37,496 nucleotides of DNA from an uncultured Clostridia bacterium. Its GTDB lineage: Bacteria; Bacillota; Clostridia; Christensenellales; CAG-314. This document shows, piece after piece, positions 22,266-29,828 of this stretch (the first letter of the stretch is position 1; the number at the start of each line of letters is the position of its first letter). Position numbers and translations under genes: made by a program. Location of the stretch: NCBI GenBank assembly GCA_947624235.1, contig CANQJK010000012.1:1-37496 (forward strand), read 5' to 3'. The notes below the pieces were generated by a model. That model made no database searches, was not told the origin of the DNA, and saw only the letters and a list, made by a program, of their open reading frames with translations.

Positions 22266-23917
22266 TGACGGCTTTGCACGATCTCAAAACGCTTGTGCTG
22301 ATGCAATTGAAGGACAAGCTGGATCTGTCCTTTACCGACAGCAAGCGCAGTATGCTGTTCAAGATATCCGCGATAGCGGGGCAGATCTTGTTGTCGGGCG
22401 GAGCGTTTTTCCTCTTTTTCTTCCTTGCGTCGGCGCTCAAACTGTTTTCCTTTTCGGGAGCGGTCCCCGCGTCTTTGTTGACGGCGATGTTCACGTTGAT
22501 ATTTGTGCTCGGGTGCATTTCCTGCACGGCGGGGCTTACCGACGCGCTTTATCTCACGGCGGACAACAGAGTGTTGCTTACCCTGCCCGTACAGCCCAAT
22601 TTGGTGTTTTTGTCCAAATTCGTACTGTACTTTATCTTCGAGTTGAAGCGCAACGCGATGTTGCTGTTGCCCATGTACATTGCCTACGGCATCGTGGCGC
22701 ACGCAGTGTGGTACTACTACCCGTGGCTACTTATCTGCTATGTGGCGGTGTCTCTGTTGCCCGTGGCGTTGGGCGCAATTTTGAGCATACCTGCTTTGTA
22801 CATCGGCAATTTTGTCAAAAATTACAAATGGTTGCAGGCTACGCTCGTCACCGTCTTGGCGGTGTTTGTTGGGTGGGGCTTGATATCCCTCATCTCCGTC
22901 ATGCCCGAAAACATCAACATAGCGGGACGTTGGGGCACGATATCCCTTACGATACAAAATTGGTTGGATACCTTTGCCAAGTGGGTAAAACCCTTTGACT
23001 ACATCAACCTGATGATAATGGGCGGAACGGCGCAGATACGTTCGGGACTGTTTACGCTGAACACGCTGTGGGGCTTGCTGATAACGCTGGGCACGATAGG
23101 CGTGTGCACGGCTATGGCATATTTGCTTGCGCGTCCGCTGTTTTTCAAAATGGCGTCCAAGCAATTCGAATTTGAAAAGTCCGCCAAGGCGCAGGGGCGC
23201 AACAAGGTGTATTCGGCAAAAATCGCACCCCTTGTCTACGAAATGAAGCGCAATTTCCGCAGTAGCAGATATGTTCTGAGGCTTGTGCTCGGCTTGTTGG
23301 TGTTGCCCGTTGCGGTGTACTTTCTCAACAAGACTTACGCGGCAATGAACACTCGGCTTACAGGTCAGTACATGACGGTGGCATTCAGCATGTTGGTCAG
23401 TTTGCTCATCGTAACAAGCGACAACGTCGGCTACGCTTCCGTGTACAGCGTGGACGGGCAGGCGCGTCCCATTGCCAAAACGCAACCCGTTCTACCGCAA
23501 ATATCCCTTGTTTCGCGGTTGGTGCCTCGCATGGCGGTGATAGTCGCGTCCGTTATCGTATCCACCTGTTTGTGGCGTAGCGTCGCGGGGCTTTCTGCGG
23601 GCGAAGCGACTTTTATCGCCTTTACGGTGATATTCGTCGGGTGGGGACATTTGCTGTGGTGCGCCGAAATGGACGTGATGCGTCCCCAACACGAGCAGTA
23701 CGCAACGTTGGGAATGACCTTCGACAATCCCAACGAACGCAATGCAACGATAGCGGCGTTTGTGCTGTCGGCTCTGTTTGCGTTTTGGCTGTATTTCATC
23801 ATGTCCGACGGACGTTTGCGCGCAACGGCGATAACCGCAACGTTGGCATTGGTGTTTTTGGGCGCAAGAGTGTTTTTGTATTTCAGTCGTATCCGCCTGT
23901 ACTATGCGGAAAAGTAG
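22262..23917 (+). CDS. ABC-export-type permease
   Basis: A 551-residue integral membrane protein with about 12 helices. It carries AEMDVMRPQHEQYATLG and NPNERNAT near residues 463-500, which is typical of the putative ABC exporter permease family in Firmicutes, along with the early segment DALYLTADNRVLLTLPV. It starts at ATG 22262, overlapping the stop of the ATPase fusion, with GGAGG at 22254-22258. It most likely forms the translocation pore driven by the upstream ATPase. The substrate is unknown; the two extracytoplasmic proteins encoded next are candidates or accessory factors (inference). Confidence 0.85.
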   Translation: MMTALHDLKTLVLMQLKDKLDLSFTDSKRSMLFKISAIAGQILLSGGAFFLFFFLASALKLFSFSGAVPASLLTAMFTLIFVLGCISCTAGLTDALYLTADNRVLLTLPVQPNLVFLSKFVLYFIFELKRNAMLLLPMYIAYGIVAHAVWYYYPWLLICYVAVSLLPVALGAILSIPALYIGNFVKNYKWLQATLVTVLAVFVGWGLISLISVMPENINIAGRWGTISLTIQNWLDTFAKWVKPFDYINLMIMGGTAQIRSGLFTLNTLWGLLITLGTIGVCTAMAYLLARPLFFKMASKQFEFEKSAKAQGRNKVYSAKIAPLVYEMKRNFRSSRYVLRLVLGLLVLPVAVYFLNKTYAAMNTRLTGQYMTVAFSMLVSLLIVTSDNVGYASVYSVDGQARPIAKTQPVLPQISLVSRLVPRMAVIVASVIVSTCLWRSVAGLSAGEATFIAFTVIFVGWGHLLWCAEMDVMRPQHEQYATLGMTFDNPNERNATIAAFVLSALFAFWLYFIMSDGRLRATAITATLALVFLGARVFLYFSRIRLYYAEK

Positions 23918-23924
23918 GTAAACA

Positions 23925-24371
23925 ATGAAGAAAGCAACGGTAATATTGATAGTCGCCATATATGTGGCTTCCATTGTGATAGTGGGGGTATTCGGTTTGC
24001 AGGCGCTCATCTACAACGAGTCCAACCCGATAACGGGGTTCGACCTTCCCGAGCAGATCAACGGCAAGCCCGTCAAGCCCACTACCGACGGCAAGGGCAA
24101 AACAGTGGTGGTAGAGTACACCGAGGGGTTGGAAATTCCCATCGAGTACGTTCCCGTTCCCGCAGACGCGTCGTCGGATGTGGACGTGGAGATCACCTTC
24201 CAATCGTCGGGCAGTGAGGAAAACCCCACGGCAGAGTTGATATACGATGAAATTTTCGGCAAAAAGGTCAACTACTTTGTCAAGTTTTTGAAAAAGGGCA
24301 AAGTGACGGTGACCATTCGCTCGCTGGACAACAGCAAATACAGCACCACGCTGAGCATAACGGCAAGGTAG
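23925..24371 (+). CDS. Membrane-anchored extracytoplasmic protein with a beta-sandwich domain
   Basis: A 148-residue protein. A single N-terminal helix (about residues 5-27) serves as an uncleaved anchor or signal peptide; there is no lipobox. The rest is a beta-rich domain of about 110 residues with alternating Val/Thr strands, ending in YSTTLSITAR, similar in look to bacterial Ig-like domains. It starts 7 bases after the permease stop with only a weak AGG site, so it is part of the exporter operon. Its function is unknown. The next gene also encodes an Ig-like domain on the outside of the cell. Confidence 0.75.
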   Translation: MKKATVILIVAIYVASIVIVGVFGLQALIYNESNPITGFDLPEQINGKPVKPTTDGKGKTVVVEYTEGLEIPIEYVPVPADASSDVDVEITFQSSGSEENPTAELIYDEIFGKKVNYFVKFLKKGKVTVTIRSLDNSKYSTTLSITAR

Positions 24372-24378
24372 TATCGAT

Positions 24379-24437
24379 CCGATCGCGCACAGGACGGTCA
24401 AGTGACGTGAGACAGCCCGAGTGCGCCGACAGATCGG
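24379..24437 (+). promoter_or_regulatory. Structured element between the exporter operon and the large lipoprotein gene
   Basis: CCGATCGCGCAC (24379-24390) pairs with GTGCGC (24421-24426) plus GATCGG (24432-24437), interrupted by a 5-base bulge, around a 30-base loop. No T-tract follows, so it is not a plain terminator. It lies 45 bases before the lipoprotein start. No known riboswitch class was recognised. Confidence 0.4.
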
Positions 24438-24482
24438 TTCGTAAAAATAGATAACAAATAAATTTTTGATAAGGAGCTTACT

Positions 24483-26999
24483 ATGAAGAAAATTTTGATT
24501 TTTCTGTTGGCAACGTTGATCGCGGTCTCATGTATAACGCTTGTTGCCTGCGACACAAAAGTCACCGACGTCAAAATCGAAAACGCCCCCTCCGAAGTTA
24601 CTCGCGGAGAGAGTATCGACTATTCAAAGATCAATATTGTTGTCACCTACGACGACAACACTACGGAAAGGTTGAAGCTTACGGATAAAAGCGTAGATTT
24701 CGATCCCGTAGACACTTCCACAACGGGCACAAAAACCCTTTCGGTAACATTCGGCGGAAAGTCCGACCAGGTCACCATTACGGTAAAAGAAGGCTCTGTG
24801 GACGTGGACAATGTGCAGGTGTCGGAATGTAGCAACGAAAACAGCGGTTACCAATCCTATCTGACCGCCATTCAAGAGCAGACCAACAAGGAAACGGAGT
24901 TTTTCGATCGCGAAGTCAACTACAAGGTCGGCACGGACAACGGATATGTTTTTCTGCCTCACGTGACGGTTTTGAACGAAAATGACGAAGAGATCGTGTT
25001 GGACGACGTAAAAACCACCTTCAAACTGTATGTCAATAACAACGGCAGTTTTGCCGAAGTTGCCCAAGCCGATATCGCCAACTACCTCACCAAGGTAGAA
25101 AACAACGTTTACTACTTCTCGTTGGAAGCTATCGGCAAAACCTTCAAGTTGGAGGTCACTCTGTCGGACGAGTACGAACTTGCGTTTGACGACGTCACAA
25201 CTACCGTCAGTCGCGAATTCGACGTGGTGGAGGGCTACAACGTGTACGACGCGTTGGGACTTTCCGTTTTGGACAACCTGTCGCTCAATTCCTGGAAGGC
25301 GCTAAAAGATACGCAACTTGCTTGGGACAGCAAAAAACTGAGCGAGTACCGCGACGTAAAACAAGTTATTTTGCACAACGACATCACCGTCACTGCGGAA
25401 TTTTTGCCCGATAACTACTTCTGGAAGGAAAACGAACCTGCCAAAGAGGGCGGAAGCATAAGTTACAGCAGTGCGTACAGCAACCTTCCCGAAAACTATC
25501 AACCCATGCTCGCAGGCTCCCTCAAAGAAGCCTACCTCGGAGAGGAATATGAAGGACCGCAGGACAATCAACAACGCGGTCTGTACACCTCCAACGGCAT
25601 AGGGCTTTCGGGCAACTTCTTGCGCTTGTCCTACGAAACGGGACTGGTGTACAACGCAGACGGCTCCGTTGATACGACACAGTTGCCCTCCAAGGGTATC
25701 TACGTCGTGCACGACTGGAACAACAAGGCTATGAGTCAAAACTATCCCGAGCCTCACACATCCTTTATCGCAATGACGCATGCTAACGAGGGAACGGATG
25801 AAGAGGGCATCATCGGAACGCGCACGATCGAAAACGTCTACTTTGTCGGTCAAACCAAAAAGACGGAAAAGTACGAAGGACAGCCCGCCGGCATCATGAT
25901 GATGACAAGCGACATGTCGGGAGTGCAAGTAGTGAACACAATCAGCACCGACTGGTTCTGCAACATCGATCTGGACGGCGTAGGAGTAGGCACGCTTGCC
26001 GTTGACGGTTGCAAGTTCTACAACAGTTTCAGCCAAATGGTTTACAGTTGGGGTACCGTCAAGATAGACATCAAAAACAGCGAGATGAAGCGCGCGGGCG
26101 GTCCCATAATCATCATGCAGACGTTGACGGGTTCCGACGAGCGTCCCACGGTTACCACGATAGACGAAAATTCCGAACTGGAAAGCTGGGTAACGGGCGA
26201 CGAGGCTTGGTTCCATATCAACATGGGCGACGGCGCCACGGTAGCGGGACAAATGCTTCAAGTGGCAACGGCTATCGACGCAGTGGGCGGTACTCACTAC
26301 ATGCGCACCGTCAACGAAATGCAACAGGCAAACCTCATCGCATTGGTGATACCCGACGCGGGAGATGTTATGGACAATCAACAGGCTATCCCCGGCACGA
26401 TCAACGTTGGCGAATTCAGTTACGCAATGAGAGATTCCGTGTTCGAGGCATTAATCAACGTAAGCGACAATGCCACCGCCGGAGCGACGCTGGCTACGAC
26501 CACTATTGGCGCGCTGGGACAACAGGCTCCCGCCTCATTGACGACATTGCAACAGGGCTTTGGGGCATTGGCAAGCGCAACGCAAATGCTCAAAGTTGCG
26601 CCCGTGTATCAAAGCGGAAACGCCTTTGCCTACTTTGACGGCAAGCGTCCGCAACCTCTCACCGACCTGCACGCAAACGTTCAACAACTTTACGGCGGAG
26701 CAACGCAGGTGGCAACGCAGTTGGAAGCGAACGCCACACTACTTGAAAGTACAGGAGACGTTGAAAATGCGACCGCGCTGAAAGCGCTTGCTTCGCAATG
26801 GACGGAACTGGCAAAAAAACTTTTGCCGATAGCTTCGCTCAACGTGGGCGACGAGGCGCAGTGGGCACAAAGTTGGACGGAAAGTTACCTTGCGTTTTGG
26901 GTGAACCCCGGCGGATTGGTACAAGAAGGTCAACAGCCTCAGTATAACAAAAAGCATTTCATGATTTTGCTGGGCGAGGACAACGCTACCGTTGCTTAA
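24483..26999 (+). CDS. Large surface lipoprotein with Ig-like and beta-helix regions
   Basis: An 838-residue lipoprotein. The signal peptide ends in the lipobox LVAC with Cys23 as the lipidated residue. Residues 27-110 form a bacterial Ig-like domain of the Ig_3 type (VTRGESIDYSKINIVVTYDD, then TGTKTLSVTFGG). A second beta domain follows. About residues 430-590 look like a right-handed parallel beta-helix (repeating short strands such as IENVYFVGQT and LAVDGCKFYN). The C-terminal part is Ala/Gln-rich and probably helical. AAGGAG lies 8 bases before ATG 24483. It follows the ABC exporter genes and may be its client or partner (inference). Its role is unknown. A terminator follows. Confidence 0.85.
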   Translation: MKKILIFLLATLIAVSCITLVACDTKVTDVKIENAPSEVTRGESIDYSKINIVVTYDDNTTERLKLTDKSVDFDPVDTSTTGTKTLSVTFGGKSDQVTITVKEGSVDVDNVQVSECSNENSGYQSYLTAIQEQTNKETEFFDREVNYKVGTDNGYVFLPHVTVLNENDEEIVLDDVKTTFKLYVNNNGSFAEVAQADIANYLTKVENNVYYFSLEAIGKTFKLEVTLSDEYELAFDDVTTTVSREFDVVEGYNVYDALGLSVLDNLSLNSWKALKDTQLAWDSKKLSEYRDVKQVILHNDITVTAEFLPDNYFWKENEPAKEGGSISYSSAYSNLPENYQPMLAGSLKEAYLGEEYEGPQDNQQRGLYTSNGIGLSGNFLRLSYETGLVYNADGSVDTTQLPSKGIYVVHDWNNKAMSQNYPEPHTSFIAMTHANEGTDEEGIIGTRTIENVYFVGQTKKTEKYEGQPAGIMMMTSDMSGVQVVNTISTDWFCNIDLDGVGVGTLAVDGCKFYNSFSQMVYSWGTVKIDIKNSEMKRAGGPIIIMQTLTGSDERPTVTTIDENSELESWVTGDEAWFHINMGDGATVAGQMLQVATAIDAVGGTHYMRTVNEMQQANLIALVIPDAGDVMDNQQAIPGTINVGEFSYAMRDSVFEALINVSDNATAGATLATTTIGALGQQAPASLTTLQQGFGALASATQMLKVAPVYQSGNAFAYFDGKRPQPLTDLHANVQQLYGGATQVATQLEANATLLESTGDVENATALKALASQWTELAKKLLPIASLNVGDEAQWAQSWTESYLAFWVNPGGLVQEGQQPQYNKKHFMILLGEDNATVA

Positions 27000-27070
27000 T
27001 TTTGACAAAGTGCGGTTTTGATACCCGCTTTTACAACTTTATAGGTTTGCACCCACATTGCAAACAAAAA

Positions 27071-27104
27071 AAAGACGAAAACTTCAAGAGTTTTCGTTTT
27101 TTTT
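27071..27104 (+). terminator. Rho-independent terminator after the large lipoprotein gene
   Basis: ACGAAAACT (27075-27083) pairs with AGTTTTCGT (27089-27097), with an A-run before it and eight T after it. It may work in both directions. Confidence 0.9.
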
Positions 27105-27202
27105 GTTGTTGATCGCGTGTTTTGCTTGCATTGTTTGTACTGCTATTCGCCCTGTTCATGTGCTGAATGTTGGGGCGTCGCCGAATATCTGCATTTACAC
27201 AC
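27105..27202. repeat. Approximately 98-bp direct repeat, left copy
   Basis: Matches 27348-27447 with about five mismatches and a 2-base indel. It begins GTTGTTGATCGCGTGTTTTG and ends GCATTTACACAC. Confidence 0.8.
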
Positions 27203-27347
27203 TCTCTCATTTACATTAGCATTGGCATTTACATTTACATTATCATCAGGTACACGTTTGTTCTGTTTCGTTTCGGTTTGTTACGTTTTGTTATTTTTGT
27301 TATTGTTCGTTCTGTTTTGATACGGTTTGTTTTGCTTGTTATTTTGT
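27203..27347. repeat. AT-rich spacer with short-period repeats
   Basis: TTACATTAGCATTGGCATTT and following lines repeat the 6-base theme CATTTA. TTTGTTCTGTTTYG-like units follow. The segment recurs in shortened form at about 27550-27635. No gene is present. Confidence 0.6.
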
Positions 27348-27447
27348 GTTGTTGATCGCGTGTTTTGCTTGAATTGTTTGTACTGCTATTCGCCCTGTTC
27401 ATATGTTGAAAGTTGGGGCGTTGCGCCGAATATCTGCATTTACACAC
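27348..27447. repeat. Approximately 100-bp direct repeat, right copy
   Basis: Partner of 27105-27202, offset by 243 bp. It carries two extra bases before the shared CCGAATATCTGCATTTACAC end. Confidence 0.8.
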
Positions 27448-27476
27448 AGATCATATAAATATCGTTGCACCTAAAC

Positions 27477-27692
27477 CCGTAGTCCCAAAACGTCCCGACC
27501 TTGTAACGACGATAGCGAGGGTGTTTCGCGCCGAATATCTACATTTACACACACTCTCTCATTTACATTAGCATTGACATTTATATTATCAGCAGGTATA
27601 CGTTTGTTCTGTTTTGATACGGTTTGTTTTTGTTTGTTATTACTTGAAAAAGGCGAATAATGTGGCCCTGATCAAGTCTCGGGGACTTGATG
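27477..27692 (-). repeat. Dispersed hairpin repeat, copy 4, overlapping the end of queH
   Basis: Read on the minus strand, the hairpin ATCAAGTC (27691-27684) with GACTTGAT (27678-27671) lies over the queH stop codon. Further downstream, TACAAGGTCGGGACGTTTTG (near 27509-27490) and GCGCGAAACACCCTCGCT match the modules behind rpsR and in the repeat island. The copy is interrupted by the CATTTA-type repeats. Confidence 0.65.
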
Positions 27693-28307
27693 GGAAAAAC
27701 AGCAACCGCAATAGTGTTGGCGGTATATGCCGTACAAAGCGCAAAGTTGTATGCTCTTGTTGTAGCCGTCCTGTTTTTTGAAGTCGCTCGGCAACCATTT
27801 GACCTTTTCAGTCTGCAACGACAAGCCTATCTCGTTGAGCAGTTGGCTGTTCTTGTAGGGGGAAAGGGTGAGGGTGGTGCCGAAAAAATCGAAACCGTGC
27901 GCCTCGGCATAGCGTTCGGCGTCAGTCAGTCTCATCTCGAAACAGCGCGTGCAACGCGCTCCGCCCTCTCTTTCGCCTTCCAGTCCGCGCGCGACGTCGA
28001 AAAACAATTGGCTTTGCTTCTCCTTTGTTACAAGGCGAAGTTCTCTCAGCGGTTTAAGGGGGAAATTTCCGTCGTTGACTATCTGCGTCAGCCTTTGCAC
28101 TTCCGCAAGCCGTTTGTTCCACTCCTCGTCGCTTGTGATGTTGTCGTTGGAGTAGTAGAGCGTTGTGTCAAAGCAGTCCAGCACCCTCAGCAGAGAGGCG
28201 GTGGCGCAGGGCGCGCAACACACATGCAACAGCAGTCTGGGCGGTGAAAGGGTGTTTGTCAGGCGACTTTTCAGCTTGTCCAGTTCCTTGTCGTAGTTGA
28301 TGTTCAT
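27672..28307 (-). CDS. queH: Epoxyqueuosine reductase QueH
   Basis: A 211-residue enzyme for the last step of queuosine synthesis, reduction of epoxyqueuosine in tRNA. Family signs are the CC pair in LLHVCCAPCATASLL, YYSNDNITSDEEWNKRL, ARCTRCFEMRL, FGTTLTLSPYKNS and the C-terminal YRQHYCGCCFS, which together supply the conserved cysteines. The protein should end soon after CCFS; the last six residues (HQVPET) and the stop come from the dispersed repeat hairpin. It starts at ATG 28307, 11 bases after the radical SAM gene stop, with AAGGAG over the end of that gene. It is the last gene of the metG-tatD operon. Confidence 0.93.
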   Translation of the reverse strand: MNINYDKELDKLKSRLTNTLSPPRLLLHVCCAPCATASLLRVLDCFDTTLYYSNDNITSDEEWNKRLAEVQRLTQIVNDGNFPLKPLRELRLVTKEKQSQLFFDVARGLEGEREGGARCTRCFEMRLTDAERYAEAHGFDFFGTTLTLSPYKNSQLLNEIGLSLQTEKVKWLPSDFKKQDGYNKSIQLCALYGIYRQHYCGCCFSHQVPET

Positions 28308-28318
28308 TGTCGAACGGT

Positions 28319-28912
28319 TTACTCCTTTACCCTCACTCGCAAGGGTATGCCCAAGCGTTTGGCAAGTTTTTTACACTCGGCTATGTCCTTTTCGCCTATG
28401 CTGTCCACAACGGAAAACACAACGTTTCCGCCCCGCTGTTTGCACAGTTTGGCAAAGTCGAGCAGTGCGTCAAACGCCCTTTGCCCAAAAACGCTTTTGC
28501 AATGCAATTGATATTTTTGCGCATTGCATTCGTTCAGCGACACGTTGATAACGTCGCAACTTGTCACTATCACGTCGGTGACGTCGCCGTTGTAGATGAG
28601 GTTTGCCTGTCCGTTGGTGTTTATGCGCGTGGTTTTGTCCACGCAGTGCAGATAACTTGCCACCTCATCCAACGCTTCGAGATTGTAGGTCGGCTCGCCG
28701 AAACCGCAAAAAACCACTTCGCTGTCGAAGTCGTCCAAATTGAGGGGGAGTTGCGCTATCACTTCTTCGGCGGTAGGCTCTTGGTTTATCCACAAAGGCG
28801 TGTCGCCCATGCCCTTGCGCCCTTGGCGTATGCAAAAGTCGCAGTTGTTGCTACAACGGTTGGTGAGGTTGATGTATATTTTGTTGTTGAGTATGTAAAC
28901 GTAGTTGTCCAT
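28319..28912 (-). CDS. TatD-associated radical SAM protein
   Basis: A 197-residue radical SAM enzyme. The 4Fe-4S cluster motif is CSNNCDFC (CxxxCxxC), preceded by IYINLTNR. VFCGFGEPT is the SAM-binding GGE-like segment, and TTRINTNGQ and INVSLNE follow the usual barrel strands. Genes of this type are regularly linked to tatD, as here; their reaction is not established. ATG 28912 is chosen because the recognisable domain starts there. The frame is open to 29020, but that extension is basic, low in family resemblance and begins only with TTG. No good ribosome binding site is near either start. Confidence 0.85.
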   Translation of the reverse strand: MDNYVYILNNKIYINLTNRCSNNCDFCIRQGRKGMGDTPLWINQEPTAEEVIAQLPLNLDDFDSEVVFCGFGEPTYNLEALDEVASYLHCVDKTTRINTNGQANLIYNGDVTDVIVTSCDVINVSLNECNAQKYQLHCKSVFGQRAFDALLDFAKLCKQRGGNVVFSVVDSIGEKDIAECKKLAKRLGIPLRVRVKE

Positions 28913-29030
28913 TTTGTTGTTGATCTCGCGTGCTCCTTGCCGTTTTTTGCGTGTTTCACGGCAGGGCGACAAAAACTTTCCCTTTGGTGACAATTTGCGA
29001 CGAGCGAATGTTGCTCGCAAGCGTGTTTTT
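28913..29030 (-). other. 118-bp gap between tatD and the radical SAM gene, with hairpins
   Basis: On the minus strand, TTGCGAGC pairs with GCTC and GCAA (3-base bulge), and CCGTG-AAA-CACG forms a second short stem near AAGGAG. The AAGGAG is 21 bases from the start codon. This gap is unusually long for an otherwise tight operon. Confidence 0.35.
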
Positions 29031-29828
29031 TTACCCCATATCGGCTTTTTTGTCGAGATATTGCCTTATTTTGACAAAATAATTCAATGTGTTTTGACGT
29101 ATTTGTTCTTCTGCCTTTTCGACGCTTATGCCGTAGATATTTGCGATCTTTTCCACTATCAGCGGTATGTTAAGGGGCGTGTTTATGCTTCCGCGCTTTG
29201 GTTCGGGCGCCATGTAGGGGCTGTCCGTTTCGGACAAAACGCGTTCTATCGTTATCGCTTGCAAAACGTCCTCTTTGTGCGCGTTTTTGAAGGTTATCGC
29301 CCCTCCGAAGGCAAAGTAGTGTCCCTCTTTTGCCATTTGACGGGCAAATTCGGCGCTTCCGCTGTAACAGTGCCACAGCACGCCGTTGTTGAGGTGACGC
29401 TTTTGCGCGCGCAGTATGTCCCAAGCGTCTTTGTAGGCGTCGCGTATGTGCAACGTCAACGGCAAACCGAGTTGGTCGGCAATTTCTATTTGTTGAGCAA
29501 ACACGTCTCGTTGCGTTTGTCTGTCCGATAGGTCGTAGTAGTAGTCCAAGCCTATTTCGCCCACGGCAACTACCTTTGGGTGAGGGGCGTACCGCCTCAT
29601 CGCTTGCACAAACGTTTCGTCAAAATTTTTGCTGTCGTGCGGATGTATTCCTATCGTGGCAAACACGCAGTCGTACTTGTCCGCCAGCGCAACGCCTGCC
29701 GTCATCGAGGCGAAGTCGCAACTGTTGTTTATCACAAATTCGATGTTGCCCTGTTTGCAGTCGGCAATTATTTTGTCTGCGTTGTCCCGCAGTTTGGGAT
29801 CGTCGAGGTGAAGGTGACTGTCTATCAT
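29031..29828 (-). CDS. tatD: TatD-family metal-dependent DNase
   Basis: A 265-residue TIM-barrel hydrolase linked to DNA repair and tRNA or D-aminoacyl turnover in other bacteria. Metal-binding motifs are DSHLHLDD at the N-terminus, IGIHPHDS, GEIGLDYYYD, LHIRDAYKD, HCYSGS and SETDSPYM, all in the standard order. The start is ATG 29828, overlapping the metG stop (ATGA on the minus strand), with AAGGA six bases before it. A frame open to 30455 is a shadow of metG. The metG-tatD order is common in Firmicutes, which supports the call. Confidence 0.95.
   Translation of the reverse strand: MIDSHLHLDDPKLRDNADKIIADCKQGNIEFVINNSCDFASMTAGVALADKYDCVFATIGIHPHDSKNFDETFVQAMRRYAPHPKVVAVGEIGLDYYYDLSDRQTQRDVFAQQIEIADQLGLPLTLHIRDAYKDAWDILRAQKRHLNNGVLWHCYSGSAEFARQMAKEGHYFAFGGAITFKNAHKEDVLQAITIERVLSETDSPYMAPEPKRGSINTPLNIPLIVEKIANIYGISVEKAEEQIRQNTLNYFVKIRQYLDKKADMG

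Noticed and set aside
24379..24437. Possible cyclic-di-GMP riboswitch
   Set aside because: GCGCACAGGACGG has some likeness to the first strand of GEMM-I, but the second conserved half is absent.
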